Of a stretch of 64,000 bases of DNA, positions 51,011-59,239 are shown in pieces (positions within the stretch are counted from its first letter, which is position 1; each line of letters starts with the position of its first letter). This stretch comes from Ottowia sp. (GTDB taxonomy: Bacteria; Pseudomonadota; Gammaproteobacteria; Burkholderiales; Burkholderiaceae_C). The stretch spans positions 1,752,001-1,816,000 of the forward strand of contig NZ_JADJCO010000003.1 in NCBI RefSeq assembly GCF_016703145.1. The letters run 5' to 3'. The notes beneath the pieces are model-generated. The model was not told the DNA's origin, searched no databases, and worked only from the letters and a program-made list of their open reading frames with translations. A program made the translations under genes and the position numbers.

Positions 51011-51108
51011 CCGGGTTTGGAAATCTGAGTTGACTGGGGGTTTGGCGATTTCCAGTCTCTCAGAACCTCTCCGGGTGAACACCCGAAACAACCTATTGAA
51101 CCTTCACA
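50065..51108 (-). mobile_element. IS481-family insertion sequence
   Basis: The 1044-bp element has ends TGTGGAGTGTCAAGAGGTT and AACCTATTGAACCTTCACA, imperfect inverted repeats. A 6-bp target repeat CCTAGA lies on both sides (50059-50064 and 51109-51114). The shared flank extends to ACACCTAGA, so the boundary could slide by up to three bases. Confidence 0.9.
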
Positions 51109-51722
51109 CCTAGAGCGAGGTTTCCGACGTGGCGGGCGATAAGTGACGGATCGGTGATCTCGCCGCCGCGCAGCACGCAGTCCACGTTGTCACCTATGAG
51201 GTCCACCATGCGGTCGCTCACGCCGATGTACAGCTGGATCTCCGGATAGCGCGCGTGAAACTCCGGTAGGGCTGGCATTAGGATCATGCGGGCCAGTGGG
51301 CTGGGCACGTCCACACGCAAGCGCCCACGGGGCGAGGCTACAGCGCTGGAGAGGCTGGTGTCTGCGTCTTCCATGTCGGCCAGCAGGCGCACCACGCGCT
51401 CGTAGTAGGTGGCGCCATCTGCCGTCACCTTCACCTGGCGCGTTGTGCGGTTCAGCAGCTTCACGCGCAGCCGCGCCTCCAGCTGCTGCACCAGTTGCGT
51501 CACGGTGGTCTTGCTCATGTGCAGCGTCTGCGCTGCCTTGGTGAAACTGCCGGCCTCCACCACGCGGGCAAAGGCCTGCATTGCATTGAATCTGTCCATC
51601 AGAGATCCTCACATTAGGGCTATTGTTTGGAAATCGCACAAAGTCATTGTGCGACTTGCTTGTTTATCCGAAGGTGGTGATCGCCTAGAGTCAATTCTTT
51701 CCCACCAACAAATAGGTATTTC

Positions 51723-52130
51723 ATGTCTGCACGTGATGTTGTTTTTCCCGCCGGCCGTCAGGCGCTCTATGAAAAGAACCGCTACTCGCCAGCGATCCGG
51801 TCTAACGGTTTTCTGTTCGTCTCGGGCCAAGTGGGCAGCCAGCCCGATGGCTCTCCCGAACCCGAGTTGCAAGCCCAGGTGCGCCTCGCGTTCGACAACC
51901 TTGACGCCATCCTTTCGGCCGCCGGCTGCACGTTCAAGGACGTGGTCGACGTGACCGTGTTCATCGTCGATCCCGAGTCGAAGTTCGAAACCATTTGGGA
52001 GGTGGTGGGGGAATACTGGGGTGATGCTCCGCACCCCACGCTCACAGCTCTTGGCGTGACCTGGCTGTATGGGTTCCAGTTCGAGATCAAGGTGATTGCC
52101 AAGCTGCCCGAGGCCAGTGCTGCAGTGTGA
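51723..52130 (+). CDS. RidA/YjgF-family protein
   Basis: The 135-residue product has the RidA fold pattern: YSPAIRSNGFLFVSGQVGSQPDG, VRLAFDNLDAILSAAGCTFKDVVDVTVFI and ALGVTWLYGFQFEIKVIA. The strict RidA arginine that binds the imine (in the R-x-x-x-E-I-E ending) is not evident, so it belongs to a less defined Rid subfamily. RidA enzymes hydrolyse reactive enamine/imine metabolites, and some family members act as chlorine-activated holdase chaperones. It is divergent from the LysR gene now broken by IS481. Confidence 0.88.
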   Translation: MSARDVVFPAGRQALYEKNRYSPAIRSNGFLFVSGQVGSQPDGSPEPELQAQVRLAFDNLDAILSAAGCTFKDVVDVTVFIVDPESKFETIWEVVGEYWGDAPHPTLTALGVTWLYGFQFEIKVIAKLPEASAAV

Positions 52131-52530
52131 TCCGACCAGGCGAGGCGCAGGGTAGCCAGGGTCAGAGTGATCTGGCCGGTGGGGGTAGGATTTGATTCGT
52201 AGTTGCTACCGACCTGCATCCACAGCTGACAGCGCCGCAGTTTTTGCAGGCGGTGCTGGTGCGAGTTCGCCACCAGGTGAAGCCGGACTACCAAAAGGGG
52301 TGTGAGTTACTGCCCGCATTCAACGAGTCATCGCAACAGGGCATACCTTGTGCGAGCAACGCGGAGCTTGCAGCCGCACGTGAAAGCAGGAAAGGGAAAC
52401 GGCGTCCGTCCCCATCACTGACACGATGCCTGGCCCTACAGCTGCACTGAACACGTGACCTCGCCAAAGTTCATACCTCGCGCCTGAAGCACCTAGCCCA
52501 CTTCAGTGAACAAGGCCTCGTACAGCTGTC
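52131..52530. other. Spacer without a recognised gene
   Basis: About 400 bases lie between convergent rid and DUF427 genes. Short open frames here have no family similarity or ribosome sites that I can support. Confidence 0.4.
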
Positions 52531-52812
52531 CTACGCTTCGATCTTCACGCCTTTCCAGAATGCGACTCGATCTTTCACCATTTCAGCCCCAGGCTTTGGG
52601 TTGGGGTAGTACCAGACCGAATCCGGATTGGTCTCGCCATTCACGATGAGTGAGTAGTAGCTGGCTAGGCCCTTCCAAGGGCAACTGCTCTTGTGGTCGC
52701 TCAAGATGACATATTCGCGGTTCAGCGAACTGTCGGGAAAGTAGTGCTTCCCCTCAACGACCACCGTGTCGTCGCTCTGCGCAATCAACGCGCCGTTCCA
52801 TGTGGCTTTCAT
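52531..52812 (-). CDS. DUF427 family protein
   Basis: The 93-residue product is a complete DUF427 domain: MKATWNGALIAQSDDTVVVEG, YFPDSSLNREYVILSDHKSSCPWKG with the conserved S-x-x-x-S-x-C-P-x-K-G, SLIVNGETNPDSVWYYPNP and DRVAFWKGVKIE. The family's function is unknown. Small single-domain members are common in stress and metabolite gene clusters. It stands alone between rid and the flavoreductase remnant. Confidence 0.9.
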   Translation of the reverse strand: MKATWNGALIAQSDDTVVVEGKHYFPDSSLNREYVILSDHKSSCPWKGLASYYSLIVNGETNPDSVWYYPNPKPGAEMVKDRVAFWKGVKIEA

Positions 52813-53061
52813 GTCAATGCCTCCAGCGTGAATTTAGGTAGATGCTCAGATCGGCCCCGCGCGCCAGACTGTGGCGGCGCACGCGCGCAGGCTTATTCTT
52901 TGAAGGCAATGAAATCAACTTCGAGCACCATCTCAGGTCGAATTACTTGGAGTGGTCACTGAACGTATGCAAGCGGGCTTCAGTTCCGAGATTGACGGGA
53001 CGCGCTGAATACCCTTGCCGCAATCTGTTTGCGGACTCCCTCCGAGGCTTACTCCGAGCAC

Positions 53062-53265
53062 GTGCGCGCGGGTGAGCAAGACCAATGCTAGCAATTCGCG
53101 TCTTGCCAGGTGTACACCCAGTATTGACGCAAGAGTCTCCCACACTGTGACGTTCGATCAGTGCCACGCGTTTGACTGCTCGCGACAGACGCGCCGATAG
53201 AGCAGGGCCAGCTTGACCCGCGCCACTACTATTGCGTCCCACTCCTCCGCCTGAATTAGTGACCC
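53062..53265 (-). pseudogene. 5' fragment of a flavin disulfide reductase gene
   Basis: The minus strand reads QAEEWDAIVV, then after a missing base GAGQAGPALSARLSRAVKR, VALIERHSVGDSCVNTGCTP and a short tail. It matches the start of the flavoreductase at 31396 (FDTIVIGAGQAGPFLAAKL, CVNRGCTPTKT). Only the FAD site and the CxxxxC redox pair remain. It is a decayed paralogue, divergent from the control element at 53316. Confidence 0.75.
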
Positions 53266-53315
53266 CTCTCTACGTAAGAGTCGTTCTAATGTAGTGCCTG
53301 GAATAGATTTTTGTT

Positions 53316-53377
53316 GGGAACTGCGCGAACTACAGGCCTTGCGCAGACGATAGGGAACGTTTTCCGGACTATCAGAC
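53316..53377 (+). promoter_or_regulatory. Conserved GGGAAC / GATAG-N15-CTATC element upstream of egtD (copy 2)
   Basis: GGGAACTGCGCG at 53316, ACGATAGG at 53347 and CCGGACTATCAGAC at 53364-53377 are shared with the element at 57358, with identical 33-base spacing from GGGAAC to GATAG and 15 bases between GATAG and CTATC. The intervening bases differ. It lies 273 bases upstream of the egtD start. It is probably a regulator or sigma-factor site. A small conserved peptide is the alternative (frame GNCANY, DDRERFPDYQT). Confidence 0.5.
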
Positions 53378-53649
53378 GCTGGCCGTGGACGCATACGTAT
53401 GGACGATAAAGGCCAACGGTTGATCAGTCCCGCCGCCAATGAACGACCCACTTCAGGTTTCCTGGCTCATTTTGTCGGACGTCCGGACACATTGGCATGT
53501 TGACCCGTGTGGGGTCATCGGAGAACAATAGTTATGGCGACACAGTAGTTGTAGCCTTCGCCCTTCCTCCGGCCATAAAGCCATTCCCGCACCTTTAGAC
53601 GTATCGACTGGATGATGATGGTGTGCGTCAGTATTTTCCTTTCCGTTTG

Positions 53650-54651
53650 ATGAGAAACCCCTCCTTCTCTGCGCCCATAGTAGCGCCCGTCGCCAACTCC
53701 TATCCCGGGCTTCTGCGTGATGTGCTTAGTGGGATGGGGAGCCTTCACAAAGCCATTCCTCCGCGCTGGTTCTACGACCAAAAAGGGTCAAAGCTGTTCG
53801 AGGACATCACTCGGTTGCCGCAGTACTACCCAACCCGTTGCGAGCGTACAATTCTGTCGACGTACATCCGGGAGATCGCGCTACTCCTGGGGCACAACAG
53901 GGTGCTCGTTGAGTTCGGTGCGGGCTCCGCCACCAAGACTTCCGTGCTGCTTGGTCACGTCTTGTTCTCGGAGTACATCGCCATCGACATCTCCGGCGAA
54001 TTCTTGCGCGAATCCATTGCGTCTCTGCAGGCCCAGTTCCCGCATATTCCTATGCGGCCTGTGGAGGCGGACTTTCTGCGTCCGATGGAGCTGCCGCATA
54101 CGGTCCTGCAGCGAGGTGGCGTCGGCTTTTTCCCGGGATCTACCCTCGGTAATCTGAGCGAAGCGGCCGCAGTCAACCTCCTGCGGACGTTTGGCGACGC
54201 CCTAGGTCCTGATTCCACCCTGCTCCTGGGGATCGACCTGCTGAAGGACGAAGCAATCCTCCTGCCGGCATATGACGACCCGCAGGGCGTCACCGCCAGG
54301 TTCAACCTCAATCTACTGCACCGCATCAACCGGGAACTTGTCGGCGACATTCCGGTGTCTGCCTTCAAGCACGAGGTGCGGTGGAATGAAGGGCTATCCC
54401 GGATAGAGATGCATCTTCGCGCGCGATACGACGTGCAGTTTCGCGTAGCCGATTGCAGCTTCTCCATGCGGGAGGGCGAAACCATTCATACCGAGAACAG
54501 CTACAAGTACACCGTCCGGGATGTTCGCCTGCTGCTCAGGGCGGGAGGATGGAACACGACCGGCTTTTGGACTGACCCGGACGGATACTTTGCAGTTCTC
54601 TCCGCGCAACGTGTCCCGATCGGCAGCGACCAAGAATACAGCGCCGACTGA
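53650..54651 (+). CDS. egtD: L-histidine N-alpha-methyltransferase (ergothioneine synthesis)
   Basis: The 333-residue product trimethylates histidine to hercynine using S-adenosylmethionine. Family landmarks: YFDxITxLPEYYPTRxE-type start (LFEDITRLPQYYPTRCERTIL), SAM site VLVEFGAGSATKTSVLL, FFPGSTLGNLSE, and a C-terminal IHTENSYKY that binds histidine. The ATG at 53650 was chosen (MRNPSFSAPIV). The frame is open further up without family sequence. It is followed after 205 bases by egtB. The element at 53316 lies upstream. Confidence 0.94.
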   Translation: MRNPSFSAPIVAPVANSYPGLLRDVLSGMGSLHKAIPPRWFYDQKGSKLFEDITRLPQYYPTRCERTILSTYIREIALLLGHNRVLVEFGAGSATKTSVLLGHVLFSEYIAIDISGEFLRESIASLQAQFPHIPMRPVEADFLRPMELPHTVLQRGGVGFFPGSTLGNLSEAAAVNLLRTFGDALGPDSTLLLGIDLLKDEAILLPAYDDPQGVTARFNLNLLHRINRELVGDIPVSAFKHEVRWNEGLSRIEMHLRARYDVQFRVADCSFSMREGETIHTENSYKYTVRDVRLLLRAGGWNTTGFWTDPDGYFAVLSAQRVPIGSDQEYSAD

Positions 54652-54856
54652 TACGTGCGCGGCCTACGTTCAGCGCATCAGCAACGGCTAACCCGCTCTC
54701 TCTGTCTCCTAGCGACGACGAAGCAAGCCACTCACACGAGGGGGCCTGCCCAGGACGACTGAGCCCAATTCGCGGTCAGAACAATGGACGAGGGCGCCGC
54801 TCGACTGGCTCTCTGTCGATGTTCTGTCAATCACGTGGCTGCTCTGAGCGCCGGGC

Positions 54857-56152
54857 ATGCTCGTAAAAAAAGGACCCGGGCTCATGACCAGGAATTTACT
54901 TTGCGCGTTGTCTCCCGCGAGTCTTATCATTCCTGACGCGACAGATCGCGCAGCCCTTGCGAACCATTTTGCACAGATTCGCGCAGCCAGTCTGCGTGCA
55001 GCGAGTCCCCTGAGCGTAGAGGACCAGTGCGTACAGTCAATGGCAGATGTGAGTCCCACGAAGTGGCACCTTGCGCACACGACGTGGTTCTTCGAGGCCG
55101 TAGTCCTGATGCCTCATACATCATGCGAGCCCTTCAACGCGTCCTATCTGCACCTGTTCAATTCGTACTACGAGTCCCTGGGTAGCCGCCATCCGAGGGC
55201 CCAGCGAGGGCTTCTCACTCGTCCAGCACTGCGGGAAGTGCATCGGTATCGTGAGCACGTCGACGCCGCTGTCCTTCGGCTAATTGAGGAGGTCGACAAC
55301 GAAACCCTCGAGTCTGTGGGGCCGCTGATTATTCTTGGTCTGCAGCATGAGCAGCAGCATCAAGAGCTCATTGTCGCGGACGCCCTACACCTGCTCTCGT
55401 GCAATCCGATGCTCCCGGCACTTCGAGCCTCTGGAGAAGGGCCACTTCGCCTTCAAGCTCCTTCACAGGTTAAATGGCTGGATGGACCGAGCGGGTTGGT
55501 AGAGGTCGGCCATCCAGGTGGAACCTGTGCGTTCGACAACGAAACCCCGCGACATCGTTGCTGGCTGGCGCCATTCCAAATTGCCGACCGCTTGGTCACT
55601 TGCTCAGAGTACGTCGACTTCATCGCCGACGGTGGCTATAAAACTCCCGCCTTGTGGCTGTCCGAGGGCTGGGCGGTGGTTCAGTCCAGTGGCTGGCAAA
55701 TGCCCGCGTACTGGATTGCGCCAAGAGACTCCGGCGTGCCAGCCGAGGGGTGGCAGGTGTTCGGGCTTGCCGGAGTCCAGCCGATGGATCTTGGAGCCCC
55801 AGTGAGCCAGCTGAGCTTCTATGAGGCTGCTGCCTTTGCTCTATGGAGCGGTGCTCGACTGCCCACAGAGGCTGAATGGGAATCGGCGGCACTGTTGCCG
55901 GAGATTCGACAGCTCACAGGTCATGTCTGGCAGTGGACGCGCTCTTCTTTTGACCCGTATCCAGGATTCAGGCCATGGCCTGGCGCTATCGGTGAGTACA
56001 ACGGGAAGTTCATGGTCGGCCAAGTTGTTCTCCGCGGTGGAAGCGTGGCCACCCCACGCGGCCACACGCGCCTCACCTATCGCAATTTCTTTCCGCCCGC
56101 GACCAGGTGGCAATTCAGTGGGCTGCGCCTCGCGCGGGACAGGGAGTGTTGA
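54857..56152 (+). CDS. egtB: Ergothioneine sulfoxide synthase EgtB
   Basis: The 431-residue non-haem iron enzyme joins hercynine to cysteine or gamma-glutamylcysteine to form the sulfoxide. The N-terminal DinB-like domain supplies the iron ligands: His in KWHLAHTTWFFE and the HxxxH of LQHEQQHQELIVADALHLL. The C-terminal FGE-sulfatase domain follows (FQIADRLVTCSEYVDFIADGGY, RLPTEAEWE, GHVWQWTRSSFDPYPGF, RNFFPPATRWQFSGLRLA). The start is at 54857 or 54884 (MTRNLLCAL). EgtC and EgtE are not in the window. The last step may use a host C-S lyase. Confidence 0.94.
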   Translation: MLVKKGPGLMTRNLLCALSPASLIIPDATDRAALANHFAQIRAASLRAASPLSVEDQCVQSMADVSPTKWHLAHTTWFFEAVVLMPHTSCEPFNASYLHLFNSYYESLGSRHPRAQRGLLTRPALREVHRYREHVDAAVLRLIEEVDNETLESVGPLIILGLQHEQQHQELIVADALHLLSCNPMLPALRASGEGPLRLQAPSQVKWLDGPSGLVEVGHPGGTCAFDNETPRHRCWLAPFQIADRLVTCSEYVDFIADGGYKTPALWLSEGWAVVQSSGWQMPAYWIAPRDSGVPAEGWQVFGLAGVQPMDLGAPVSQLSFYEAAAFALWSGARLPTEAEWESAALLPEIRQLTGHVWQWTRSSFDPYPGFRPWPGAIGEYNGKFMVGQVVLRGGSVATPRGHTRLTYRNFFPPATRWQFSGLRLARDREC

Positions 56153-56334
56153 TGCCTGGCTGAAACAGAGGCGGGGCACGCCGTGAGGCACCGAGTTCCG
56201 CCTGCTGGTCACAAGGGATAGCGCTGAATGACTCGGGCAGGGTCGCCTCAGTCCTTGCAGGCGGAGGAACTGAGGGCCGATGCGCAAACTGGTGGTAAGT
56301 CCAGGCGCTAAGACCGATAGCAGCCGGAATCGGG

Positions 56335-56982
56335 CTATGCCAGCGCATCTGCCACGTGGTTGCGAAGCATCGGAACAATGTCCCTGTCGAACCACGGATT
56401 CTGCTTCAGCCAGTTCTGGTTGCGCGGCGACGGGTGGGGCAGGGTGATGAACTGCGGCGCATACGACTTCCATGCGGCGACTGTCTCAGTGAGGGTCGCC
56501 CGCCTGCGTTCACCGAGGTACTTCGCCTGAGCGTACTGCCCGATGAAGATAGTCAGTCGAATGTGTGGCAGCGAGGAGAGGATGCGTTCATGCCAAAGAG
56601 GCGCGCACTCGGGACGTGGTGGCAAGTCTCCGCTGCGACCTCGACCGGGATAGCACAGGCCCATCGGCACGATCGCGAACCGGCGCGCGTCATAGAACAC
56701 CGATTCCTCGACCCCCAACCACTCCCTCAACCGTTTCCCGCTTGCATCGTGCCACGGAATCCCACTTTCGTGAACCTTAAGGCCTGGTGCTTGACCGACC
56801 ATCAAGATGCGAGCGGACGGCGAGATTCTCACAATAGGTCGAGGACCCAGCGGGAGATGCGCCTCGCAGACGCGGCAAGCCTGAATCTCACTCAGAAGCG
56901 CGTCAAGGCGACCAGCAGCAGAGCGGTGCAGCGGCATCGAAGGCAAGTGAGAGTCGTTCGCAAAGATACGTTGAGTAGGCAT
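56335..56982 (-). CDS. Uracil-DNA glycosylase superfamily protein
   Basis: The product has 215 residues from the ATG at 56982 (MPTQRIFANDSHLP). Motif 1 is MVGQAPGLKVHESGIPWHDASGKRLREWLG. Motif 2 is TLPHPSPRNQNWLKQNPWF. Two Cys in ACRVCEAHLP and further ones in GLCYPG and PECAPLW could hold an iron-sulfur cluster as in family-4-like enzymes. Without the usual catalytic Asp pattern its base specificity is uncertain. It is convergent with egtB and probably handles oxidised or deaminated bases, fitting a damage-repair island. Confidence 0.85.
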   Translation of the reverse strand: MPTQRIFANDSHLPSMPLHRSAAGRLDALLSEIQACRVCEAHLPLGPRPIVRISPSARILMVGQAPGLKVHESGIPWHDASGKRLREWLGVEESVFYDARRFAIVPMGLCYPGRGRSGDLPPRPECAPLWHERILSSLPHIRLTIFIGQYAQAKYLGERRRATLTETVAAWKSYAPQFITLPHPSPRNQNWLKQNPWFDRDIVPMLRNHVADALA

Positions 56983-57925
56983 GACGGTCTGATTGCGAAA
57001 GGATTCCTGTCGCAGCGCAGCGCAGCGCAGTGCCGGTGGTGGCCAGCTTACACGCCATCGCGCAGACGTGCTCAACCCTTTGGCGTCAGCTTCTGGATAG
57101 TTGTTTTGCAAAGAATGAATTGGGTGCGCGCGTGAATGGAATCAAGCGGCGCCGGGGCCACTTCCATGCTGCGTTTACGTGAAACGTTACCCCGGTCCCT
57201 CCAAGTTTGAAGAGCTTGACCTTTGAAGTCGTTGAGGGCCTGTCATTTGGAGAAAGCCTCGGAGTACCGGACCAATTCAGCCACAGCAACCCAGCGACGG
57301 TCGGTTCCGCATCACTGTGCTGATCAATCCCTAGTGCGCTTGGAAGGCTTTTCGCTGGGGAACTGCGCGGGCCACATCCCTCGCGGCGACGATAGGAGAT
57401 GTATTCCGGACTATCAGACACGCCGAGCGCCGTACAGTGCCCCAGCGCTCGCTCCCGAACCCTATTTCGGAGTGGTGCGGAAAACGCTTCCTGCCGGAGC
57501 GGCGAGTTCTCTCTTCTCTTGCTCGCCAAGCGCAATGAGGCTAAGCGCCCTCCGAGGGCCATCGTGTCGGCGGCAAGTTGAATGGGGACTCCATATGCGA
57601 ATTCTGTTATTGGGCCGGGTAGCGTCGGAGGCCATTTTGGCACCTGTCGGGGCAGTCAAGTTGCATCGCGTCCTTCTTTGCACGCCGCCGGCATCTCGGG
57701 GGGCAGGCATTCAATGAGACTTCGCTTGAAAAGCCATTTTCTGATGGTGAAGCTTTGTCGGTATAGACGTAGCAGCCAAGGTTTTTTCGGCAAGCGTCCA
57801 CCTACGTTGGCAATTGAGCGTGCGCTCAGTGCGGAGCGAGTCGGGGCGGTGGAGCGCGACACCAGTTTGAAGTTGAGCGGGGATCCGATTCCCGCTGAGT
57901 TCCGACGGTGACCGGGTAGCCAAGC
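56983..57925. other. Long divergent spacer between the glycosylase and cbpA
   Basis: The 943-base spacer has no supported gene. It carries the third conserved element at 57358-57419. Open frames in it have no family content. Confidence 0.45.
57358..57419 (+). promoter_or_regulatory. Conserved GGGAAC / GATAG-N15-CTATC element upstream of cbpA (copy 3)
   Basis: GGGAACTGCGCG at 57358, GACGATAGG at 57388 and TTCCGGACTATCAGAC at 57404-57419 match the element at 53316 base for base, with equal spacing. It lies 507 bases upstream of cbpA. The conserved blocks show no substitutions at all, while the spacer bases differ freely, which argues for DNA binding rather than coding. Confidence 0.5.
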
Positions 57926-58870
57926 ATGGAGTTCAAGGACTACTACAAGACGCTCGGCGTGGAGAAGACGGCCACGGCAGAGGAGATAAAGAAAGCGTTT
58001 CGTAAGCTCGCGCGCAAGTTCCACCCCGACGTCAGCAAGGTACCGGACGCGTCTGCACGGATGGCGGAGGTGAACGAGGCCAATGGAGTTCTGTCAGATC
58101 CCGAAAAGCGCGCCGAATACGATCAGCTGTTAGCGCAGCCACAAAGCGCTCGCGAGTTCCGGTCTCCACCAGACTGGCAACAAGGCTTCGACTTCACATC
58201 TGTTGGCGGAAACGCGCAGCACAGCGACTTCTTTGAGGAGTTGTTCGGGCGCGCCACCCGCACGCGCCGGGGCGGGGCGCGTCACCCTGAAGGACCGATT
58301 CCGGGTGAGGCTAGACACACACGCATCGAGCTCGAACTACTGGATACCTATCTTGGCGCGGTGCGCATGCTGGAGCTAGACGCAGTGCGTATTGACGATC
58401 AAGGCCAACCCAGGCGCGAGAAACGCCAACTGGAAGTTCGGATACCGAAGGGAGTACGGGAGGGTCAGCACATCCGGTTGGCAGGGCAGGGTAGTCCAGG
58501 CGTCAACGGCGGCCCACCCGGCGACCTACTGTTGGAAGTGGCGATCCGCGCAAATACCAAGTGGCGTGCCGACGGTAAGGACGTACACGGTCGCCTATCG
58601 CTGTCTCCTTGGGAAGCCGCGCTTGGAGCGTCAGTGACGGTGCGACTGCCAGCGGACGACGCTGTGGAGGTAACAGTCCCTGGCGGCTGGACGCCTGGCA
58701 AAAAGCTGCGGCTGAAGGGTCGTGGAATCCCCGCATCCGAACCCGGCGACCTTTACCTGGTGCTGGAAGTCGTCTTGCCGGCCGCTGCCACCGACGGACA
58801 GCGCGACGCGTATTCGGCCTTGGCGCACGCATTTCCCGGATTTGACGCGCGGACAGTCGCAGGAACGTGA
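57926..58870 (+). CDS. cbpA: Curved DNA-binding protein / DnaJ-class co-chaperone
   Basis: The 314-residue product has a J domain at 4-68 (DYYKTLGVEKTATAEEIKKAFRKLARKFHPDVS with HPD intact), then a linker and two DnaJ C-terminal substrate-binding domains (QLEVRIPKGVREGQHIRLAGQGSPGVNGGPPGDLLLEV, and VTVPGGWTPGKKLRLKGRGIP). It lacks the zinc-finger domain of DnaJ, which defines the CbpA type. It stimulates DnaK and can bind curved DNA. It overlaps the modulator gene cbpM by four bases, and an element linked to stress genes lies upstream. Confidence 0.93.
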   Translation: MEFKDYYKTLGVEKTATAEEIKKAFRKLARKFHPDVSKVPDASARMAEVNEANGVLSDPEKRAEYDQLLAQPQSAREFRSPPDWQQGFDFTSVGGNAQHSDFFEELFGRATRTRRGGARHPEGPIPGEARHTRIELELLDTYLGAVRMLELDAVRIDDQGQPRREKRQLEVRIPKGVREGQHIRLAGQGSPGVNGGPPGDLLLEVAIRANTKWRADGKDVHGRLSLSPWEAALGASVTVRLPADDAVEVTVPGGWTPGKKLRLKGRGIPASEPGDLYLVLEVVLPAAATDGQRDAYSALAHAFPGFDARTVAGT

Positions 58871-58872
58871 AC

Positions 58873-59163
58873 ATGAAACCCATACTCGATGCAGAAGTGC
58901 TGATAGGCGCGGTGTTCTCAGTTGAGGAGGCGGCGCGGGCCTGCGGCGTAGACGTGCTTTGGCTTGAGAAACGCGTTGACGCAGGCGTGCTGCATGTCCA
59001 CGTGGGGTCTGAAGGATGGCGCTTCGACTGTTTCACACTGGTGCGCGCACGGCGGGTTGCGCACCTGGAGACCTGCTTTGATGCGGATCCACAGCTGGCG
59101 GCCCTCACGGCGGACTTGATTGAAGAAGTGGCACGTCTGCGTAGGCAATTGGAATTGCGCTGA
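58873..59163 (+). CDS. cbpM: Chaperone modulator CbpM
   Basis: The product has 96 residues from the ATG at 58873. A GTG at 58867 overlaps the cbpA end and is possible. A MerR-like helix pattern (LIGAVFSVEEAARACGVDVLWLEKRVDAGVL) is followed by WRFDCFTLVRARRVAHLETCFDADPQLAALTADLIEEVARLRRQL in pieces. This is the size and pattern of CbpM, which binds the J domain of CbpA and blocks it. The two genes form an operon as in E. coli. Confidence 0.9.
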   Translation: MKPILDAEVLIGAVFSVEEAARACGVDVLWLEKRVDAGVLHVHVGSEGWRFDCFTLVRARRVAHLETCFDADPQLAALTADLIEEVARLRRQLELR

Positions 59164-59239
59164 ACGTCGCCATGGTGCCGAGGGTCGCCGATCTTCTGGG
59201 GTAATCGCTCACCACCAGAGCAGCCAAGGAAAGAATCTC

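Larger units (their letters stand above)
49548..51599 (-). pseudogene. LysR-family regulator split by an IS481 element
   Basis: The N-terminal half (51599 to 51109: MDRFNAMQAFARVVEAGSFT, helix-turn-helix, first part of the binding domain to ARHVGNLALG) and the C-terminal half (50064 to 49548: VYAAPAYLQRAGTPLHP to the stop) come from one LysR gene of the one-per-divergon type. Removing the IS and one 6-bp repeat restores a continuous frame (N-L-A-L-G-V-Y-A-A-P). So the insertion is recent and cleanly reversible. It is divergent from the RidA gene at 51723, which it probably regulated. Confidence 0.9.
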
